Shown here: piece after piece, positions 6,663-10,931 of the stretch
Layout of the letters: each line of letters opens with the position of its first letter
How positions within the stretch are numbered: position 1 is the stretch's first letter
Source: UBA9410 sp036123635
GTDB lineage: Bacteria; Actinomycetota; Acidimicrobiia; Acidimicrobiales; MedAcidi-G1
NCBI GenBank assembly: GCA_036123635.1
Contig: JAZADL010000161.1
Coordinates: 1-10,931 of the forward strand
DNA: 10,931 bases
Direction: 5' to 3'
Notes under the pieces: model-generated
Told to the model about the DNA's origin: nothing
Seen by the model: only the letters and a program-made list of their open reading frames with translations
Database searches by the model: none
Made by a program: the position numbers and the translations under genes

Positions 6663-7910
6663 TTAAGCGGTTGTTGTCCCCGAGGAAGTCTCTCGGTCGA
6701 GGCGTCGGACGAACACGCCGGACCGCGGCTTGGGTTCAAAGTACGACGACTTGGGCGGCATCAGGCCGTCCTCGTCGGCTACGGCCATCATCTCGGCCAC
6801 TGACGTGGCGTGGACGATGAACCCAACCCGGGAGTCGGCGTCGCAGCGCTCGACCAGGGCGTCAATGCCGACCGGTTCGGGGACATAGTCGATCATCGGG
6901 TCGCTGCCCGGGTCCTCGATCCCGAAGACTGGGGCCAGTACCCCGTCCTGGAGTCGGGCTACGTCCAGGAGGTCGACGGCTCGCCGACTGTTAGCCGGGG
7001 GCAGGCCCATGGAGAACCACCGACCGGCCAGGTACACGCCGACTGTCCCCGGACCGGAGGGTCGGGCCTCGTCGATACTGGGGCACGGGACCAGGTCGCC
7101 GACTCCGGACAGGGCATCGACCAGCTCGTCGGCCGACCGTCTCGCCCGGTCGCCGACCCTCCGGTGAAAGGGCAAGACCAGCATCTCGGCGTCTGGGAAT
7201 AGGACAGCTTGAGTCCATTGCAGGGGGTGGTCATCAGCGAGACAGGAGTTCCGGGTCCGAGCCTCTACCGCGGCCGCCAAGCGGTGGTGCCCGTCGGTTA
7301 CGTATAGGGGTCGTTCGCCCAGGGCGTTGGCCAGGTTGTCGGCGTCGGCCCCGCTGACCGCCCACACCATCTGGTGCACGCCGTCGCTGGTTGACTCCAG
7401 CACAGGGTCGCCGTTGCAGCATTCTGCGACGACGGCGTCCAGGTCGTCGTCGGTCCGGTAGGTGAGCGAGATGGGGCTGGAGGACATCCCGACCTCTAGC
7501 AGATGCCGGGTTAGGAGGTTGGCCCGGCCCGGACGAACCGCTTCGTGGCGGAGAACCCGCCGGTCTCCGGGCTCGGTTACCGGGACCAGTCCCATGATGC
7601 CGGTCTGGACGTGGTCGGCCGTGGCCAGGCGGTACAAGAACAGGGACGGGACGTCGTGGGGCACGTAGGCGCCGGCATCGTAGATGCGTTGCATCGACTC
7701 GACACACTCAGCGATCAGGCCGTCAATGTCGTCCCGCCGGCCGGGCGGGACATCCTCCTGGGAACGGGTCACGTTCAGGAAGCTGTACGGGTTGGCCTCG
7801 GCGATGGCCGCCCGCTGGGTCGGTGAATAGGCGTCGTACGGTCCGGTAGTGACTCGGTCGACCCATGCCGGGTTCACGACCAGGCCAGGGAAGGGCCGCA
7901 GCACGTTCAC
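6663..7910 (-). CDS. DUF1015 family protein (serA-linked, function unknown)
   Basis: A 415-residue soluble protein of Pfam DUF1015 (PF06245). I recognise it from FPGLVVNP near the start (7-14), the invariant VTDGHHRLAAA (204-214) and the C-terminal signature MPPKSSYFEPKPRSG (384-398). Its ATG overlaps the serA stop in an ATGA (7907-7910), so it is read from the same message and probably translated by re-initiation. Pairing of DUF1015 with serA recurs in other bacteria, which points to serine or 3-phosphoglycerate metabolism. The DGHHR motif, with its acidic and paired histidine residues, could be a catalytic or phosphate/metal site. It faintly recalls the ParB/SerK-type free-serine kinases, but that is a guess from one short motif. 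No membrane segment or signal peptide is visible. The family call is firm, the function open. Confidence 0.9.
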   Translation of the reverse strand: MNVLRPFPGLVVNPAWVDRVTTGPYDAYSPTQRAAIAEANPYSFLNVTRSQEDVPPGRRDDIDGLIAECVESMQRIYDAGAYVPHDVPSLFLYRLATADHVQTGIMGLVPVTEPGDRRVLRHEAVRPGRANLLTRHLLEVGMSSSPISLTYRTDDDLDAVVAECCNGDPVLESTSDGVHQMVWAVSGADADNLANALGERPLYVTDGHHRLAAAVEARTRNSCLADDHPLQWTQAVLFPDAEMLVLPFHRRVGDRARRSADELVDALSGVGDLVPCPSIDEARPSGPGTVGVYLAGRWFSMGLPPANSRRAVDLLDVARLQDGVLAPVFGIEDPGSDPMIDYVPEPVGIDALVERCDADSRVGFIVHATSVAEMMAVADEDGLMPPKSSYFEPKPRSGVFVRRLDRETSSGTTTA

Positions 7911-9118
7911 TGCTCGCGAGACGTGGTTTGGACCTGGATCACGTTCTCCAGACCGGATAACTGATCGCTCACTTCGTGGGGAACTTCGCCGGCTACGTCA
8001 ATGACGGCCATGGCGGCGTTTGAGCCCTGGAAGACCTTGTTCTCCATGGTCTGGACGTTGATGTGGGCCTGGCGCAGCACCTCTAGGGCGCTGGCCAGCA
8101 CGCCCACCCGGTCGAAGTGCCTGATGGTGATGGTGGTCGACCCGACCCGGGTCCTGGCCACGTTGACACAGTTCATAGGGTCACCGGTCCGGTAGGCCTC
8201 GATGACGTCGATGGTGCCTGCCGAGGTGGCGTCCTGAGCCTGTTGGGTAGAGGCACCGATGTGGTGGGTGCCCACCACGTTGGGGTGGCCGGCCAGGGCC
8301 GACATGAACTCCCCGGTGCCGCTACCCGGCTCGTCGCGGAACACGTCAAGACCGGCCCGGATGCCCTTGGCATCCATGGCTGCTAGTAAGGCGGCCTCGT
8401 CGACCACCTCACCGCGGCTGGTGTTGATTAGGACGGCGCCCGGCCTCATCTTCCCCAGAAAGTCGGCGTCCACCAGGTTCTCAGTGTCCTCACCACCCGG
8501 CAAGTGGAGCGAGATGACGTCCGATTCGGCGATCAGGGTGTCCAGATCTTCTACTAGGCGGATCCCGACGGCCCGGATGCGAGCCTCGACGTCTGGCTGA
8601 CGGTCAGCCTTGCGTTCGGCCACCACGGTCATGCCGAACGCTCGGGCCCGCTCGGCGGTGGCCAGGCCGATCTCGCCCACGCCGACCACTCCGAATGTCT
8701 TCCCTAGAAGACCGTCGGATTTGCTGTATGTCTTCTTGTTCCAGACACCGGCCTTGAGGTCGGCGGTAGCCGCCGGGATGTGGCGGTCCACGGCCAGAAG
8801 GAGGCCGAGGGCCAGTTCGGCTACGGCTACCGAGTTGGTGCCAGGCACGTTGCATACGTAGATGCCGGCGTCGGCCGCCGCCTGGCAGTCGATGGTGTTG
8901 GTTCCGGCACCCGACCGAACGATGAGACCCAGATTGTCGGAACGGTCAATGGCCTCGGCCGTGACCCTGGTGCTACGGACGATCAGCACGTCGAAGCCCC
9001 CGATGGTCTCCGGGAGGTCTTCAGCACTGAGATCTGGGGAGACGACGCACTCGTCGCCCCGCCCTCGAAGGATCTCAACGAACGACTCGGGGATCGCGTC
9101 AGCGAACAGGATCTTCAT
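7907..9118 (-). CDS. serA: D-3-phosphoglycerate dehydrogenase with ACT domain
   Basis: A 403-residue 2-hydroxyacid dehydrogenase of the short, E. coli-like type (no intervening ASB domain), catalysing the first step of serine synthesis, 3-phosphoglycerate to phosphohydroxypyruvate. The split substrate domain starts with VLIVRSTRVT (44-53). The nucleotide fold has GVGEIG (146-151). The catalytic triad is complete: R235 (NTSRGEVVDEAAL), E263 (DVFRDEPG) and H286 (THHIGAST). Residues about 327-399 are an ACT domain. In E. coli the feedback serine is held by the H-x-N of HENRPGVL; here the matching sequence is HFDRVGVL (334-341), so the asparagine is Asp336. The second strand ends ERK (168-170) rather than the usual D-I, leaving NAD versus NADP open. 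AAGGAG (9129-9124), five bases from the ATG, is a strong ribosome binding site. It is first in a minus-strand pair with DUF1015 and divergent from the carnitine genes. Confidence 0.92.
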   Translation of the reverse strand: MKILFADAIPESFVEILRGRGDECVVSPDLSAEDLPETIGGFDVLIVRSTRVTAEAIDRSDNLGLIVRSGAGTNTIDCQAAADAGIYVCNVPGTNSVAVAELALGLLLAVDRHIPAATADLKAGVWNKKTYSKSDGLLGKTFGVVGVGEIGLATAERARAFGMTVVAERKADRQPDVEARIRAVGIRLVEDLDTLIAESDVISLHLPGGEDTENLVDADFLGKMRPGAVLINTSRGEVVDEAALLAAMDAKGIRAGLDVFRDEPGSGTGEFMSALAGHPNVVGTHHIGASTQQAQDATSAGTIDVIEAYRTGDPMNCVNVARTRVGSTTITIRHFDRVGVLASALEVLRQAHINVQTMENKVFQGSNAAMAVIDVAGEVPHEVSDQLSGLENVIQVQTTSREQ

Positions 9119-9302
9119 GGTTGCTCCTTCGGCACGCCGATGCCGGCACTGTGGGTGCGGACAGCGGGGTAGCCTGCGCGGATCTGGGGGCCTGAGCCTT
9201 AGGAAAGCCTACGCAGGAGCCTCCAGGGACACAATGGTGGCCCGGTTGGCAGTGCTGTCGGGCCCGGGCGCCCCGTCGTGGCGGGGGAATCGGAGGTGGA
9301 TG
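9119..9302. promoter_or_regulatory. Divergent promoter region between serA and the carnitine genes
   Basis: A 184-base gap between two divergent starts, so it must hold both promoters. No confident -35/-10 pair is visible. CGGCA (9130-9134) pairs with TGCCG (9141-9145) around a six-base loop; in the serA message this stem directly abuts the AAGGAG ribosome binding site (9129-9124). CCTGCG (9173-9178) and CGCAGG (9212-9217) are an inverted pair 33 bases apart, possibly chance. GGAGG at 9292-9296 is the ribosome binding site that fixes the plus-strand start at ATG 9303, six bases away, over ATG 9300, three bases away. Confidence 0.4.
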
Positions 9303-10196
9303 ATGACCCGATCCATGAACCGCGACGTGATCATCTCGTGTGCCGTGACTGGTGCCGGCGATACCGCCGGACGCAGCGAGCACGTTCCGGTGACCCCGGC
9401 CCAGATCGCCGACTCGGCCCTGGACGCCGCTTCGGCTGGTGCGGCCATCGTGCACTGCCACGTTCGCGAGCCAGAGACTGGCCGAGGGACCCGGACCGTG
9501 GCCTACTACCAGGAGGTGGTGGAGCGCATCAGGGAGAGGAACGAGGACGTCGTGGTCAACCTGACCGCCGGGATGGGAGGAGACCTCAATGTCGGGCCCG
9601 ATGACGACCCGATGTCCTGGCAGCCAGGGACCGACCTGGTCGGGGGCGCCGATCGACTGGCCCACGTGGAGGCCATCCGACCCGACATCTGCTCGATGGA
9701 CTGTGGGTCACTGAACTTTGGTGACGACAACGAGGTCTACGTTTCGACCCCATCGATGCTACGCATCATGGCTCAGCGGGTCCGCGAGCTTGGGGTGCGA
9801 CCTGAGTTGGAGGTCTTCGATACCGGAAACCTGTGGTTCGCCGAGACCATGATCGCCGAGGGCCTCATCGACGCCCCGTACTGGATCCAACTCTGCCTGT
9901 CTATCCCTTACGGCACACCGCTGGACGTGGGGATCCTGCAGGCCATGGTCAACCGACTTCCCGACGAGGCCGAGTTCACCTCGTTCGGTCTTGGGGCCAT
10001 GCAGATGCCGATGGTGACCCAGTCGGTGATGCTGGGTGGCCACGTACGCGTGGGTTTGGAGGACAACCTCTACCTGGAGCGAGGGGTACTGGCTACCAAT
10101 GCCCAGTTGGTCGATAAGGCAGTCCGGATCGTGGAGTTGATGGGTGCTCGGATCCAGACCTCGACCGACGCTCGTCGAACCCTGAAACTCAGCTGA
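9303..10196 (+). CDS. cdhC: Beta-keto acid cleavage enzyme (BKACE, DUF849), 3-dehydrocarnitine type
   Basis: A 297-residue TIM-barrel enzyme of the BKACE family, which condenses a beta-keto acid with acetyl-CoA and splits it into a CoA ester and acetoacetate. The metal and catalytic set is visible: HCH (H51, H53) with E253 in RVGLEDN, and R249, E253 and D254 spaced exactly as R226, E230 and D231 of the founding Kce enzyme. LTAGMGGDL (87-95) and LEVFDTGNLWFA (169-180) are further active-site strands. From memory the whole protein resembles the Pseudomonas CdhC-type dehydrocarnitine cleavage enzyme (ITCALTGAGDT-like start, CGTLNFGD-like core here CGSLNFGD, RMQMPM-like GAMQMPM). A carnitine dehydrogenase gene starts 29 bases downstream, which supports 3-dehydrocarnitine as substrate, giving betaine(-CoA) and acetoacetate. 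The open frame extends upstream into serA antisense, but the start is set by GGAGG at 9292-9296 and by family length. Confidence 0.9.
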   Translation: MTRSMNRDVIISCAVTGAGDTAGRSEHVPVTPAQIADSALDAASAGAAIVHCHVREPETGRGTRTVAYYQEVVERIRERNEDVVVNLTAGMGGDLNVGPDDDPMSWQPGTDLVGGADRLAHVEAIRPDICSMDCGSLNFGDDNEVYVSTPSMLRIMAQRVRELGVRPELEVFDTGNLWFAETMIAEGLIDAPYWIQLCLSIPYGTPLDVGILQAMVNRLPDEAEFTSFGLGAMQMPMVTQSVMLGGHVRVGLEDNLYLERGVLATNAQLVDKAVRIVELMGARIQTSTDARRTLKLS

Positions 10197-10225
10197 GCCA
10201 GGCGCCGACGCCCGGGGGAGGGATT

Positions 10226-10931
10226 GTGGCAGGAACCGCACCGCGCACCATCGGGGTGGTGGGGACCGGTGTTATCGGGGCCGGCTGGACTGTCCGGGCG
10301 CTGGCCAGAGGCCATGCCGTGGTGGCTTGGGACCCGGCACCAGGTGCCGAGGAGCGGCTACGGGCCGCTGTGGATCAGGCTTGGCCGTCAGCAACCAGGC
10401 TGGGGCTGTTCCCGGGGGCCGACCGGAGCCGCCTCGCGTGGGCGGCGACGGCCGATGACTTGGCGGGGCGGGTCGACTGGATCCAAGAGAACGCTCCAGA
10501 AGACGAGGACGTCAAGCGTCCCCTGCTGCAGGCCCTGGCCGGGGTGGCCGGCCCAGAGGTGGTCATCGCTTCCAGCTCGTCCGGGCTCCTGCCCACCCGG
10601 CTCCAGGAGGGCTGCCGATACCCGGAGCGGGTGCTTATCGGACACCCGTTCAATCCCGTATACCTGCTGCCGTTGGTTGAGGTGGTAGCTGGTCGTCAGA
10701 CATCGATCGAAGCGGTGGAAGCGGCCCAGACCCACTACGACGACCTGGTCATGCACCCGCTGGTCGTCCGAACCGAGATCGAGGGCTACCTCTCGGATCG
10801 ACTTCAGGAGGCCCTGTGGCGGGAGATCCTGCACCTGGTCAACGACGGTGTGGCCACCACGCGAGAGCTGGACGAGGCGGTGCACTACGGCCCGGGCCTG
10901 AGGTGGGCCGGCATGGGGACCAACCTCACCT
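10226..10931 (+). CDS. cdhA: L-carnitine 3-dehydrogenase (partial, 3' end beyond window)
   Basis: The first 235 codons of a protein of the 3-hydroxyacyl-CoA dehydrogenase superfamily, of the carnitine dehydrogenase type (about 320 residues when complete). It oxidises L-carnitine to 3-dehydrocarnitine with NAD. The Rossmann motif GTGVIGAGW is at 13-21, and D36 in VAWDPAPG ends the second strand, indicating NAD. IQENAPED (87-94), SSSSGLLP (116-123) and GHPFNPVYLLPLVEVV (139-154) with catalytic H140 are diagnostic. ALWREILHLVNDGVATTREL (196-215) and GPGLRWAGMGTNLT match the carnitine enzyme rather than fatty-acid HADs, where CoA-binding features differ. I chose GTG 10226: GGGGGAGGG (10214-10222) precedes it and the residues before GTGVIG have the right length; the TTG two bases earlier is in another frame. 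It lies 29 bases after the BKACE gene, clearly one operon. A thioesterase gene often follows in such clusters and may lie outside. Confidence 0.9.
   Translation, partial: MAGTAPRTIGVVGTGVIGAGWTVRALARGHAVVAWDPAPGAEERLRAAVDQAWPSATRLGLFPGADRSRLAWAATADDLAGRVDWIQENAPEDEDVKRPLLQALAGVAGPEVVIASSSSGLLPTRLQEGCRYPERVLIGHPFNPVYLLPLVEVVAGRQTSIEAVEAAQTHYDDLVMHPLVVRTEIEGYLSDRLQEALWREILHLVNDGVATTRELDEAVHYGPGLRWAGMGTNLT

Noticed and set aside
8862..9302. N-terminal extension of the BKACE frame by about 147 codons.
   Set aside because: The extension is antisense to the serA start and has no family similarity; the ribosome binding site at 9292-9296 and normal family length place the start at 9303.

Overview
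The window is GC-rich (by eye clearly above 60%), with G/C-heavy third codon positions and several 4-base start/stop overlaps between genes. This suggests an actinobacterium, perhaps an Acidimicrobiia-type environmental lineage. That placement comes from protein flavour and composition only; there is no rRNA or marker gene here. Almost every base is coding, the longest gap between genes is 238 bases (2072-2309), and I see no tRNA, rRNA, IS element, CRISPR array or prophage gene.

Layout: (1) 1-363, minus strand, a piece of an amino-acid (APC-family) permease that seems to have lost its N-terminal half. (2) 434-1186, plus, an IclR-family regulator. (3) 1304-2071, minus, a short-chain dehydrogenase. 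(4) 2310-6602, plus, a compact operon: an 839-residue dimethylglycine/sarcosine dehydrogenase-like flavoprotein with a C-terminal GcvT (tetrahydrofolate) half, followed by both electron-transfer flavoprotein subunits, etfB and etfA. (5) 6663-9118, minus, a two-gene unit: serA (phosphoglycerate dehydrogenase with an ACT domain) and a DUF1015 gene joined to it by an ATGA overlap. (6) 9303-10931, plus, a beta-keto acid cleavage enzyme (BKACE/DUF849) of the dehydrocarnitine type and the first 235 codons of a carnitine 3-dehydrogenase that runs off the right edge.

How the genes may work together (inference): carnitine dehydrogenase and BKACE would turn L-carnitine plus acetyl-CoA into acetoacetate and a betaine(-CoA) unit. 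After removal of the first methyl group by an enzyme not present here, the dimethylglycine-dehydrogenase-like protein could demethylate the product. It would pass electrons to EtfAB and one-carbon units to tetrahydrofolate, yielding glycine, which connects to serine through folate. SerA and DUF1015 belong to serine metabolism. The window therefore reads as a quaternary-amine (carnitine/betaine) to glycine/serine and one-carbon region. No single enzyme family here is new; the points of interest are this combination, the broken permease, the structured intergenic region before the flavoprotein operon, the unexplained DUF1015 protein and a few residue substitutions in SerA and EtfB.
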